NCBI GenBank assembly: GCA_040218145.1
Contig: JAVJQK010000122.1
Span: 248,001 to 312,000, forward strand
DNA length: 64,000 nucleotides
Source of the DNA: Sandaracinaceae bacterium
Lineage (GTDB): Bacteria > Myxococcota_A > Polyangia > Polyangiales > Sandaracinaceae
Direction: 5' to 3'
Shown here: piece after piece, positions 47,095 to 55,349 of the stretch
Layout: the number at the start of each line of letters is the position of its first letter
How positions within the stretch are numbered: position 1 is the first letter of the stretch
Notes under the pieces: generated by a model
Databases searched by the model: none
Told to the model about the DNA's origin: nothing
What the model saw: the letters and a program-made list of their open reading frames with translations, nothing else
Made by a program: the position numbers and the translations under genes

Positions 47095-48358
47095 GTGCGA
47101 CCTTAGCCCCCGGCCGGCGGATCTGAACCAGCTGTCCGGGGCGAACGCGTCCGGCGTGGGGCGAGGCAGGGGCGCCGCGCGTCCACCCGAGCTCGTCCGC
47201 GAGCGATCGGTCCATCGCCGTCTCACGGTATTCACCGTGGGTGAAGGAGCCATCGTCCATTCGAACGTACGGTCCCAGTCCGGGATCGCGATCGGGCGCC
47301 GGCTGTATCTTCGGCGCCACACCGTGCGCGAGCTCGTAGCCCACCTGCGCCTTGCGGCACGCGCCCGGATAGGGCGCGAGGGAATCTCCCACCGCGCTGC
47401 GCGCGGTCGCGAAGCAGCGGTTGCAGTAGCGATTCAGGTCGCAGCTTCGACATCCCGGCAGATCGGCCCAGCGGAGCGCTCGGATGCGGGCCCCCGCGTC
47501 GTTCGACCGCCACGCGTCAGCGACGCCATCCCGCAACGCGTGACCGACGGGCACGTCGAGCTGAGTACACGGCCGGAGCTCCCCGTTGGCCTCGACATGC
47601 AAATTACCCTGGCATGCGCCACAGACGGACGCGTCGAGATCTCGAGGGCCGGGGGGAGGTTTGGGTGGCCCGGCGAGGAGAGGGTGACGATGGACGCGCC
47701 GATAGGTGGCGTCGTCGATGGCGAATCGCTCCGGATCCGTCTCGCCGTCCTCACGGGGATCGAGCTGGGGATCCAGGAGGTAGTCGGCCCCGAGAGAGGA
47801 CACGAACTCGATGTACGCGTCGATCTCGTCCTCGTTGAAGGTCATCACCGGGGTCTTGAGGATGACCTTCACGTTCTCCGCGATCAGGTGCCGCGCGCCG
47901 TCGACCGTCTTCTGCCATGACCCGGGCACGCGAGTCACCCAGTCGTGGACCTCTGCGCGCGTGGAGTAGAGGCTAATTTGCACCTCTTGTACCGCGAGCT
48001 CGCCAAGCTCGCGCGCGAGCTCGGGTGTCATGTTGAGCCCGTTGGTGAAGAGCTTAACCGCGAAGCGCTTCTTTCGGGCGTAGGCCACCAGCTCGAGGAA
48101 GTCGCGCCGGAGGGTCGCTTCGCCTCCCGAGATGGTCAGGAGGATCACGCCGAGGTCGGCGAGCTCGTCCATGACGCGCTTCCAGTCGGCGGTCTCGAGC
48201 TCGCCCTTCTTTCCCTGGATCTGGTAGCAGTGGACGCAGGTCTCGTTGCACCGATCCGCCACCTCGATCATCGCGCTCATGGGCGCGTTCGACCCAGCGC
48301 TGACCTGACGGAGCACGCTGGCGATGCTCTTCTTGTGCCGAGCCGAGACGGAGCTCAT
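47045..48358 (-). CDS. Radical SAM/SPASM enzyme
   Basis: 437 residues. The radical SAM cluster motif is C37-x3-C41-x2-C44 (CNETCVHC) and SGGEA follows at 77-81. The C-terminal SPASM domain has its iron-sulfur ligands: C246, C249, C264 (GELRPC), C303, C306, C312, C315 and C334. The enzyme is of the PqqE/sactionine-synthase kind that acts on a peptide. Its gene overlaps the PqqD gene by four bases, so the PqqD product probably presents the substrate. The tail (from about residue 417) shows lower third-position GC and overlaps a second leader-like frame. Confidence 0.93.
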   Translation of the reverse strand: MSSVSARHKKSIASVLRQVSAGSNAPMSAMIEVADRCNETCVHCYQIQGKKGELETADWKRVMDELADLGVILLTISGGEATLRRDFLELVAYARKKRFAVKLFTNGLNMTPELARELGELAVQEVQISLYSTRAEVHDWVTRVPGSWQKTVDGARHLIAENVKVILKTPVMTFNEDEIDAYIEFVSSLGADYLLDPQLDPREDGETDPERFAIDDATYRRVHRHPLLAGPPKPPPGPRDLDASVCGACQGNLHVEANGELRPCTQLDVPVGHALRDGVADAWRSNDAGARIRALRWADLPGCRSCDLNRYCNRCFATARSAVGDSLAPYPGACRKAQVGYELAHGVAPKIQPAPDRDPGLGPYVRMDDGSFTHGEYRETAMDRSLADELGWTRGAPASPHAGRVRPGQLVQIRRPGAKVAREEAVPVTPSARHCGD

Positions 48359-48645
48359 CCGTCCCCCCGCACGACCGTCAGGGCGCCCATGTCGATCAGC
48401 TCGCCCGCGAACTCGAGCACGTCGCGCTGCGCGTCGTCGCGTGAGACCTCGAACTCGCTCACGACGCGATCGATGATCTCGGAGATGGCGACCGCCGTCT
48501 CGGTCTCGGCCCAGACGACCGTGCCGACCGAGTTGAGGGTGTGTAGCGTCTGGGCGTCGATGACGATGACGACTGCCTGTCCTTCCACGATACGTGACGC
48601 GGTGCGGTGAGACTGAGCGACACGAGAATCCAGGTCGAGGCTCAT
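48355..48645 (-). CDS. PqqD-family peptide chaperone (RRE)
   Basis: 96 residues matching PqqD throughout: DSRVAQSHRTASRIVEGQ, then LNSVGTVVWAETETAVAI, EIIDRVVSEFEVS and DVLEFAGELIDMGALTV. PqqD-type domains bind the leader of a ribosomal peptide and hand it to the radical SAM enzyme encoded next. It has four-base overlaps on both sides (HPr-kinase-like gene upstream, radical SAM downstream), showing strict co-production. A peptide with a Tyr-x-x-Pro leader is encoded downstream. Confidence 0.92.
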   Translation of the reverse strand: MSLDLDSRVAQSHRTASRIVEGQAVVIVIDAQTLHTLNSVGTVVWAETETAVAISEIIDRVVSEFEVSRDDAQRDVLEFAGELIDMGALTVVRGDG

Positions 48646-49502
48646 GTGCGCGCCCCCTCGGCGAATTGCCGCACGAGGTCTGACGGATCGCGCCCGAGCA
48701 CGGTGTCGATGAACCCGAGCCGCACCGAGCGCGCGAGGCTCTCGATCGTGGCGAGCACGCGCTGCTCGTTCTCGAGGCCGTTCGCCACCTGGCATGACTC
48801 GCGGAGGATCCGGAACGCCTCGATGGGCGAGGCGAAAGAGACGCCGACGGCTTCGGCTTGCCGAACGCGAAGGATGCCAGCGAGGGCACGCGGGCTCGCG
48901 TCGGCGCGCGGCAGAGACGGATCCTCGCCGCCGGGCAGCCCGCTGACGTACCAGGCGCCGCCGTGAGGAAAGACGATGGCGCGATCCGCAGCGAACCAGC
49001 TCGCCTGAGAGCACAGGTTGGCCGCGGTCGACTTTCCCGCGCCGCTCGGACCGAGGAAGAGCACGCCGCTCTCATCGATCGCGATGCCCGTCGCGTGGAG
49101 GACGAGCCCCCCTTCGCGCACGGCCAGCACCGACGCCAGGCTCGTCAGGAGATCCGAGCAGCCGTCGGCGCTCGGAGCGACCTGGCCGCTGGCGGCGTAG
49201 CGGCCCGCCGTCAGCGCCCGAAGAGAGGCCCTCGCGCGGCCCGTCTCCACCCGCCCGTTCTCGCCGGTCCAGTGCGCGTCGACGCGGACGCTGGGGCGAG
49301 GGGCGCCGAGCGACGGGTCGGGCGCCACAGCGCAATGCACGTGGGCGAGCGTCGGGGCGTCGAGGGCCGAGGTGCGCAGCGACAGAAGCGACGGCGTCAG
49401 GCTCCAGGCGACGCCCGCCGAGGGGTGCACGTCGAAGGAGACGCCGCCGTAGACGAAACGAAGCGCCGCGGATGGTTCGGAGGCAGTTACGGGCTCGCTC
49501 AC
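48642..49502 (-). CDS. HPr-kinase-like (lasso-kinase type) P-loop protein, copy 2
   Basis: 286 residues. Key features are VLHATG (His136), Walker A GPSGAGKST (151-159), AADRAIVF (Asp173) and the loop GLPGGED. The N-terminal 130 residues are a beta-rich domain unlike true HPrK. Relatives in lasso-peptide clusters phosphorylate the C-terminal Ser of the precursor. Here it is coupled by overlaps to the cNMP-binding gene upstream and PqqD downstream. A second copy is at 26644. Start is GTG at 49502. Confidence 0.85.
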   Translation of the reverse strand: MSEPVTASEPSAALRFVYGGVSFDVHPSAGVAWSLTPSLLSLRTSALDAPTLAHVHCAVAPDPSLGAPRPSVRVDAHWTGENGRVETGRARASLRALTAGRYAASGQVAPSADGCSDLLTSLASVLAVREGGLVLHATGIAIDESGVLFLGPSGAGKSTAANLCSQASWFAADRAIVFPHGGAWYVSGLPGGEDPSLPRADASPRALAGILRVRQAEAVGVSFASPIEAFRILRESCQVANGLENEQRVLATIESLARSVRLGFIDTVLGRDPSDLVRQFAEGART

Positions 49503-50797
49503 AACAGCACCACCTCTTCCACGTCGAGGGCTTCCTGCGCAACCACGGTTCGCATCTCGTCCTCTCGTTTCGTGGCGAGCTCGTAGAGTTCACTCAGCAG
49601 GGACGGATGCTCGCGGATGGCCTCGCGGAACTGCTCAGCCGCCAGCTCGAGCGCCACCGTCTGATGCGTCGCGATGACGTCGGCCGTGGCCGGGCGGCGG
49701 AGCACGAGGCTGATCTCTCCGACGACGTCGCCCGGGCCGAGCTCCGCGATCTGCAGCTCGTCGCCGTCCCCGTCGCGCCCGACGACCTTCACGCTCCCGC
49801 TCGCCACCAGGAAGAGGCCCTCCGGCTCCTGCTCGTGCGTGATGAGGCGCTCCCCCGGCTTGAAGCGGCGGGTCTCGAAGCGCGCCATCAGGCTCGCGCG
49901 CTCGCTCGCGCCCACGGCCGCGAGGATGGGGCTGTGCCGAATCAGGTTGGACACCATCCGGGCGCGGCAGAACTCGGAGAGCTGCTGGCCGATGACGGGC
50001 GTCTTGGCGGCGAGGCGCTCGAGGGCGTCGCGCCCCGCGACCAACAGCTGCACCGGCTCGGCGGCCACGACGGAGGCGGCGCGTGGCGCCTCGCTCACGA
50101 GCGCCATCTCACCGAAGAGCGCTCCCGGGCCGAGCTCGGCGAGCGTCACCGCCTCGTCGCCGGCGCCTCGCTGGGCGCGCAGATGTCCGCGGACCACCAC
50201 GAACGCGTCCCGTCCCTCCGTGCCCTCTTCGATCGCGGCTTCCCCCTCGGCGAGCGAGCGGATCTCCCAGACCGAGAGGAGCTGCTGGAGCGCGGGCGGC
50301 GACAGGGCCCCGAACAGAGGCAGACGCGGCACGGGTCGGGTGGTGTCGATCTCTCCCACGTCGAGCCCGGCGAGGGCCTCCGCCGCGCGTTCGAGGAGCG
50401 CGGCGCCGGACACGCTCGACAGGTCGGCGGCCTCGGGAGCGGGCAGCGGCGGAGGGGCTGGCGCCACGTCGGCCACGCGCTTCGACCCGTGCCCGAAGGT
50501 GGCCGCGATGCCGCGGAGAGCCTTCTTCTTGCCCGCCTCGGTCAGCGTGTGCGCGGCGACCACCGCGCGCGGCAGGTCACCCCGCGCGGTGAACGCGTCG
50601 ACCAGTCGCCGGGACACGCGATCGTCGGGCTTGGCGCCCGCCTCGACCAGCAACTCCACCAGCAGCAGGGCCGCGCCGAGCTGCCCGGAGGAGGCCTCCA
50701 AGATCGCCGTGCACCGACGGATCGCTTCATCACGCTGCCCGGACAGCCAAGCTGCCCAGGCGGCGTCGAGCTCGGATGACTGCGACTCCCCCGTCAT
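49499..50797 (-). CDS. Double cyclic-nucleotide-binding domain protein
   Basis: 432 residues. The N-terminal ~110 residues look like TPR helices. Two cNMP-binding beta-barrels follow, about 155-270 (FGEMALVSEAPRAASVV) and 285-405 (VVGEISLVLRRPATADVI), each with the phosphate-binding-cassette-like motif G-E-x-x-L. There is no helix-turn-helix, so it is not a Crp-type DNA binder; it may sense cAMP or c-di-GMP and affect the enzymes it is coupled to. It is the first gene of the modification operon; -10-like TAGCCT lies 10 bases before its ATG. Confidence 0.88.
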   Translation of the reverse strand: MTGESQSSELDAAWAAWLSGQRDEAIRRCTAILEASSGQLGAALLLVELLVEAGAKPDDRVSRRLVDAFTARGDLPRAVVAAHTLTEAGKKKALRGIAATFGHGSKRVADVAPAPPPLPAPEAADLSSVSGAALLERAAEALAGLDVGEIDTTRPVPRLPLFGALSPPALQQLLSVWEIRSLAEGEAAIEEGTEGRDAFVVVRGHLRAQRGAGDEAVTLAELGPGALFGEMALVSEAPRAASVVAAEPVQLLVAGRDALERLAAKTPVIGQQLSEFCRARMVSNLIRHSPILAAVGASERASLMARFETRRFKPGERLITHEQEPEGLFLVASGSVKVVGRDGDGDELQIAELGPGDVVGEISLVLRRPATADVIATHQTVALELAAEQFREAIREHPSLLSELYELATKREDEMRTVVAQEALDVEEVVLL

Positions 50798-50864
50798 GAG
50801 GCCCGCGAGGCTAGCGCGCCCGTCCGTTCGAAACCACCGGAACCATGGGGTGGAACACGGGGCC

Positions 50865-50881
50865 CGCCAGCTCGACTGGCG
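50865..50881. terminator. Hairpin downstream of the disulfide-repeat gene
   Basis: A perfect six-base-pair stem (CGCCAG / CTGGCG) with a five-base loop lies just past the stop of the 50891-52321 gene and before the start of the cNMP gene. There is no U-tract. It may separate the two transcripts. Confidence 0.35.
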
Positions 50882-50890
50882 CTCCAGGCC

Positions 50891-52321
50891 TCACATGCCG
50901 GGCATCGGGCCGCCCGTGCCTCCCGAGATCCCGAGCGTCTCACCGCGGATCGCGCTGAAGGTGAACGCCGCCGAGTGCCCGTCCCCGATCCGCGGATCGG
51001 AGAAGCAGCCACGCCCATCGATCGTCATCCCGTCGCCGTCCACGCAGCCCGTAACGACGGGCTGGCAGCCGGAGGGACCATCGGAGGTGATGGTGAAGCC
51101 CTCGAGGCCGTCACCATCGAGGTCCAGATCGGGCGGGGTCGCCACGAACCGGAGGGGGAACATCATGCCCCCGAAGTTCGCCGTCGCCTCGCCGCCCGCG
51201 ATGATCAGGTCGAGCAGCGTCGCCGGGTCGCCGCCATCGCAGGGGGGATCCGTCTCGAGCATGTCTCCGACGAAGCCTCCGAGCAGCGCCAGCAGGTTGA
51301 GCGGGATCCCGCCGCACAGCAGGCCGTCGTCGATGCGGAAGAGCTCTCCCGCGTCAGGCACCGTGGTGCCTTCGATACGCCCCTGCCGGAGCTCGATCGG
51401 GAGGAAGCCGATCGGGAGCGGGATGTCCTCGGGGCCGCCGGTGAGGGTGTTGCTCACGATCTGGCTCTGGATGGAGGTCAGAGGCGCGCCGTCGGGCCCG
51501 AGCGCGTCCGAGGTGACCCGGAACTGGCCGGCGCCGCCGAAGTTGTTGTCGGGATCCATGTCGGCGTCTTCGCCCACCATCCACGCGATCCGGAAGTCGT
51601 CGTCGTTCACCCCGGCTCGGTCGTCGAGCCCGAGCATGCCGAGCAAGAGGATCAGGTCACCGCTCTCGATCTGCTGCTCGATGAGGGGCCCGATCGCCGT
51701 GGCGAGCAGCCCGAGCGCCCGCGCGAAGGCGTTGTCGGGGCTGCCGTCCCCGTTGAAGTCACAGCCGTCGCTCCGACCGCCGAGGCCGAGCGAGCTCATC
51801 ACGAGGACGATCTCCTCCTGGCACGCGGCGTCGCAGCCGTCCCAGCGCTCGAGGTTGCTGTCGTCGCAGACCTCGGGCTCCGTCACGGTTCCGTCGCCGC
51901 AGCCCGTGACGGTCATGCAGTCGGCGCCGCAGGTGGGGGAGCCGTCGCAGAGCTCGCCGGCCGCGTGGTCGACGATGCCGTTGCCGCACGACTCATCGCT
52001 CCGGCAGTCGCTCCTGCAGCCATCTCCGGATCGGTTGTTTCCGTCGTCGCAGGCCTCGTCGCCGGTGACCTCGCTGTCCCCGCAGAAGGGCTCCCGCACG
52101 CACTCGGCGTCGCAGCCGTCCCCGGGGGTGGTGTTGCCGTCATCGCACCGCTCGCCGGGGTCGAGTCGACCGTTGCCGCAGAGATCGCCCGGGCCGGTGT
52201 CGGGGAGCGTGGCGTCGAACGTGATCATCGTGCCCGCGTCGTCGCCCGTGCCGTGGGACTCCCCACAGGCGGCGCATACGCCGATCATCGCGACGGCTAC
52301 CATCAAGCCAAGCTGCCTCAT
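50891..52321 (-). CDS. Myxobacterial disulfide-repeat (DUF4215) lipoprotein
   Basis: The ATG at 52321 follows GGAGGAGG. The signal LGLMVAVAMIGVCAAC contains a lipobox (CAAC). Residues about 40-180 are four DUF4215/myxo disulfide repeats of the type CGNGRLDPGERCDDGN..GDGC..EC. The C-terminal ~290 residues are an Asp/Gly-rich beta domain with an EF-hand-like CDFNGDGSPDN and few Cys. 476 residues in all, probably on the outer surface. It is separated from the peptide operon by a small hairpin, so any functional link is positional only. Confidence 0.88.
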   Translation of the reverse strand: MRQLGLMVAVAMIGVCAACGESHGTGDDAGTMITFDATLPDTGPGDLCGNGRLDPGERCDDGNTTPGDGCDAECVREPFCGDSEVTGDEACDDGNNRSGDGCRSDCRSDESCGNGIVDHAAGELCDGSPTCGADCMTVTGCGDGTVTEPEVCDDSNLERWDGCDAACQEEIVLVMSSLGLGGRSDGCDFNGDGSPDNAFARALGLLATAIGPLIEQQIESGDLILLLGMLGLDDRAGVNDDDFRIAWMVGEDADMDPDNNFGGAGQFRVTSDALGPDGAPLTSIQSQIVSNTLTGGPEDIPLPIGFLPIELRQGRIEGTTVPDAGELFRIDDGLLCGGIPLNLLALLGGFVGDMLETDPPCDGGDPATLLDLIIAGGEATANFGGMMFPLRFVATPPDLDLDGDGLEGFTITSDGPSGCQPVVTGCVDGDGMTIDGRGCFSDPRIGDGHSAAFTFSAIRGETLGISGGTGGPMPGM

Positions 52322-52447
52322 CGTTCCTCCTCCCGCGCGCCATCCCCCGCGCCGCGGCGCCGGCAATCTACAGGAGGAGAGGCCGCGATAGAAGGTGGGG
52401 CCGCCCCTTACGCCCCGCTGTCAGGCGTCCTGTGTCACGCTCGAAGC

Positions 52448-53290
52448 GTGCGCCGCGCCAGCCTCGAGAAAACGGCAGCCCGTTTCCTGACGCGCCCCGG
52501 CGTGCGCGCGGTGGCCGCGCCAGCGTACGACGCGCTCATCCGGATGCAGCTCGCCGTACAGGCGCGGCTGGACGCCCTCGCGCCGCGAGAGCCACACGCC
52601 GAGGACTGTACGATCGTGGTGAAGACACATGAGCGTCCCGAGGTGATCGCGCGGCTCGTCCGGAGCGCGCACCGACGGCTCACGAGCCCGCGGATCTTGG
52701 TCGCCGACGACAGCCGGACCCCCTCCGAACCGGAGGGCGCCCGCACCATGAGGCTCCCATACGACGTCGGCCTCTCGGCCGGTCGCAACCGGGCCCTCGA
52801 GGCCGTCGACACGCCCTACTTCCTCCTCGCCGACGACGACTTCATATTCTGGCGCGGCACCAGGATCACCCAGACGCTCGAGACGCTCCGCCGCCACCCC
52901 GAGATCGACATCGCGGGGGGCCGGGTCATCGACCTCCCGCTCCACCGGTGCGTCGACGTGGCTCATCGCCGCGCGCTCGGCGCCGGCGGAGCGCCGGTCG
53001 AGGGAGAGATCGGCGGCCTGCCGCGCAGGGAGGTCGTACGGAACTTCTTCGTCGCGCGCACCGAGCGGGTGCGGGCTGTGGGCTGGGACGAGCAGCTGAA
53101 GCTCGTGGAACACGCCGACTTCTTCGGGCGCGCGCTCGGCCGACTCGAGGTCGTCTTCGACGCCCGCCTGTCGATTCTCCACGCGAAGACGCCGTTCGAC
53201 CGGGAGTACATGGCGCGACGCACGGACGTCGAGCGCTACCAGGCGCTGCTCCGTCTCAAGTGGCCCGGTAAGTCGAAGAGCGGCCGCTGA
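52448..53290 (+). CDS. Family 2-type glycosyltransferase
   Basis: 280 residues. The GT-A fold is visible: CTIVVKTHERPEVIARLV, VADDSRTP, GLSAGRNRALEAVDTPYFLLADDDF (metal-binding DDD near residue 135) and the acceptor-side NFFVARTERVRAVGWDE. The N-terminal ~55 residues are Arg/Ala-rich and may associate with membrane. Donor and acceptor are unknown. The GTG start lies in a palindrome (CACGCT-CGA-AGCGTG). It is divergent from the disulfide-repeat lipoprotein. Confidence 0.85.
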   Translation: MRRASLEKTAARFLTRPGVRAVAAPAYDALIRMQLAVQARLDALAPREPHAEDCTIVVKTHERPEVIARLVRSAHRRLTSPRILVADDSRTPSEPEGARTMRLPYDVGLSAGRNRALEAVDTPYFLLADDDFIFWRGTRITQTLETLRRHPEIDIAGGRVIDLPLHRCVDVAHRRALGAGGAPVEGEIGGLPRREVVRNFFVARTERVRAVGWDEQLKLVEHADFFGRALGRLEVVFDARLSILHAKTPFDREYMARRTDVERYQALLRLKWPGKSKSGR

Positions 53291-53311
53291 CCTCGAGCAC
53301 TCGAGCGTCAG
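53287..53311. terminator. Bidirectional hairpin between convergent genes
   Basis: CTGAC-CTCGAG pairs with CTCGAG-GTCAG around a two-base loop, with one bulged C. It spans the two stop codons of the convergent GT2 and TPR genes. There is no U-tract on either side. Confidence 0.55.
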
Positions 53312-54051
53312 TCCGACTCGATGACGGCGAGGGTCTCGCGGGCGCAGCGCAGCTCTTCGCGGAGCGTGATGGCCTTGGCGGGGTCGGCGGAGGCGTTGCG
53401 GCGGAGGAAGGCGCGGAGGTGGACCGCGGCGCGGCGGGGGTCGCCGAGGCGATGGCGGATCATGCCGAGGACGAGCTGGCCGTAGCCCTTGCCGCCGCGC
53501 GAGCGCTCCAGCTCGTCGCAGATGGACTCGAGCTGCGAGGGGACCTGGCCCGCCTCGAGGCGGAGCCACGCGCGGTGGGCACGCAGGAGCGGTCGGTCCT
53601 CGTGAGCCCAGCGCTCGCCGCGGCGGAGCGCGCGAATGGCCGCGTCGCGTCGATCGCCGTGCTGGAGCAGCGTCGCGAGCGACCACCACTGGAAGCTTCT
53701 GCGATCGGGAGGCGCCGCGCGCGCGGCGAGGCGCTGCTGCGAGATGGCCTCGTCCAGATCTCCCAGCGCCGCGAAGGCGCGGCTCGCGTCGTGATGCGCG
53801 ACGTCCTTCAGCGGGCCGAGGCGGGTCATGCGCAGGGCGATGTCCGCCGCGTCGCGAAATCGATGCGTATCGAGCCGCGCCAGGTAGAGCTGGCGTAGCA
53901 AGAGCACTTCGGTATCAGGTTCGAGGTCTCCCTCCGTGGCGAGGCCCTGCTCGGCGAATGACGCCCGCAGGCTGGGGCTCTCCGCCTGAAGAGCCTCCCG
54001 CAGGCACTCCTCGGGTGAGGGCGAACTCGAGACCACTTTCAGAGGAGGCAT
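53308..54051 (-). CDS. TPR-repeat protein
   Basis: 247 residues from the ATG at 54051 (an upstream in-frame ATG at 54078 is possible but weaker). Helix pairs such as LRQLYLARLDTHRFRDAADI, HDASRAFAALGDLDEAISQQ and MIRHRLGDPRRAAVHL are TPRs. There is no signal peptide or membrane segment, so it should be a cytoplasmic adaptor. Its promoter region carries two copies of CTATCCACAA. No functional link to neighbours is visible. Confidence 0.78.
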   Translation of the reverse strand: MPPLKVVSSSPSPEECLREALQAESPSLRASFAEQGLATEGDLEPDTEVLLLRQLYLARLDTHRFRDAADIALRMTRLGPLKDVAHHDASRAFAALGDLDEAISQQRLAARAAPPDRRSFQWWSLATLLQHGDRRDAAIRALRRGERWAHEDRPLLRAHRAWLRLEAGQVPSQLESICDELERSRGGKGYGQLVLGMIRHRLGDPRRAAVHLRAFLRRNASADPAKAITLREELRCARETLAVIESD

Positions 54052-54070
54052 GACACGCTCTTTGATACCT

Positions 54071-54148
54071 CTATCCACAACGATAGCACAGGCTCCGATT
54101 CTGTCGATTTGGCCGTGGTCTCGAAGGCTTGGAGAGATCTATCCACAA
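54071..54148. repeat. Two CTATCCACAA decamers upstream of the TPR gene
   Basis: Identical decamers lie at 54071-54080 and 54139-54148, in direct orientation, 68 bases apart. Each matches the DnaA box TTATCCACA in eight of nine bases. The stretch is locally AT-richer than its surroundings. They could be DnaA or other regulator sites; two boxes are too few for an origin. Confidence 0.5.
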
Positions 54149-54179
54149 TTTGTCCCAGCCTCTCCCCATGCCTTGGGGA

Positions 54180-55346
54180 TCACGGGGCTCCGAGGCCCAG
54201 GAACGCCTCCAGCTCGTCGTGTCGGGCCGCGGCGTCCGCCCAGCCGAGGTCGATGAGCTCGGACGCGAAGCCGCCGTCGAAGAGCAGATAGCTCGCCATG
54301 TCGGCAGAGTCGGCGCCCTCTCCGACGTCCATGAGGCGCAGGAACGCGCGGCCGAGCTTCCGGCGGATCGCCACCCGCTCGCGGCGAAGGTAGTCGGCGG
54401 CCATCTCGCCCATGTCCCGACTCGGTCGGATGACGAGCGCCTCGACGAGTCGGCGGGGCGGGTGTCCCCGCTTGGCGGCCTCGGCGTTCAGCTTCTCGAG
54501 GAAGTCGGGGCCGAACGCGGCGATCCCGTCCTTCAGCAACAGGTTGACCCGCTCGAGCTCCTCGACGTCCAGGTTGACGTGGTCGAGCAGGAAGGCGTCG
54601 AGCACCTTGCCCAGCAAGAACGGCAGGCCCGGGAAGCGGTCGGGGGGGATCTCCACCCGCTCGTTGCTCTCGCCGGTCATGCCGATCACGAGGACGCGGT
54701 CCGCTCCCAGCCGGATGGCGGGCCCGAGCGGGGTGTTGAGGCGGAGCCCGCCGTCGCAGTAGAGGTCGGTCCGGATGAACACCGGGGGGAAGAGGATCGG
54801 TATCGCTGCCGATGCGAGCACGTGGTACGGCATCACGTGGGCGGTGCGCACCACGACGTTGCGCGCCGAGAGCTGCGGGAGCGCCACGCTGGGGTGCTTG
54901 TCGACGAAGACGGTCGGCTGCCCGGTCGGGACGTGCGTAGCGGTCACCGTCAGCGCCCGGAGGTGCCCGCTGCGGATGTTGCGAGCGATCTGCCGGTAGT
55001 GGATCTCCGAGCGGATGATGTCGGTCATCGGGGACGCATCGAAGAGCCCCGCGCCCTTCCGCCCCCCGAGCAGCACCCGGTGGAGGCGCTGCGCCTGCAC
55101 CATGTTGAACCCGAGCACGTGAGGCATCTCGAGCTCGCGCCACACCTCGAGCAGGCGGCGGACGCCGGGCACTGGATCGTGTGCGACGGAGGCGAGGAAG
55201 GCGCCGTTGATCGCCCCGACGCTGGTGCCGCTCACGATGTCGAAGGCGGGCGGTCGCTGCCCGGCGAGCTGCCCGTAGAGGTACGACAGGACGCCCACCT
55301 CGTAGGCGCCTCGCGCCCCTCCCCCGCTCATCACCAGCGCGAGCAT
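54180..55346 (-). CDS. Patatin-like phospholipase
   Basis: 388 residues. The oxyanion-hole motif GGGARG is at 8-13, the nucleophile elbow GTSVG at 40-44 (Ser42), and the catalytic Asp lies in DGG of the segment YCDGGLRLNTP. Patatins hydrolyse acyl esters of phospholipids. There is no signal peptide, so it works in the cytoplasm or is exported otherwise. It starts three bases after the stop of the giant kinase, so the two are one operon. A weak TCCCC/GGGGA hairpin (54163-54179) follows the stop. Confidence 0.92.
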   Translation of the reverse strand: MLALVMSGGGARGAYEVGVLSYLYGQLAGQRPPAFDIVSGTSVGAINGAFLASVAHDPVPGVRRLLEVWRELEMPHVLGFNMVQAQRLHRVLLGGRKGAGLFDASPMTDIIRSEIHYRQIARNIRSGHLRALTVTATHVPTGQPTVFVDKHPSVALPQLSARNVVVRTAHVMPYHVLASAAIPILFPPVFIRTDLYCDGGLRLNTPLGPAIRLGADRVLVIGMTGESNERVEIPPDRFPGLPFLLGKVLDAFLLDHVNLDVEELERVNLLLKDGIAAFGPDFLEKLNAEAAKRGHPPRRLVEALVIRPSRDMGEMAADYLRRERVAIRRKLGRAFLRLMDVGEGADSADMASYLLFDGGFASELIDLGWADAAARHDELEAFLGLGAP

Positions 55347-55349
55347 CGG

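Noticed and set aside
47045-48358. Complete lasso-peptide cluster
   Set aside because: PqqD, HPr-kinase-like protein and a leader motif are present, but no asparagine-synthetase-like cyclase or transglutaminase-type B2 protease; the TgpA-like protein at 34934 is a different family.
52436-52450. Palindrome CACGCT-CGA-AGCGTG over the GT2 start codon
   Set aside because: Short GC-rich palindromes are common at this base composition, and there is no second copy or regulator nearby.
54071-54148. Replication origin
   Set aside because: Only two imperfect DnaA-like boxes, no AT-rich unwinding element and no dnaA or dnaN nearby.
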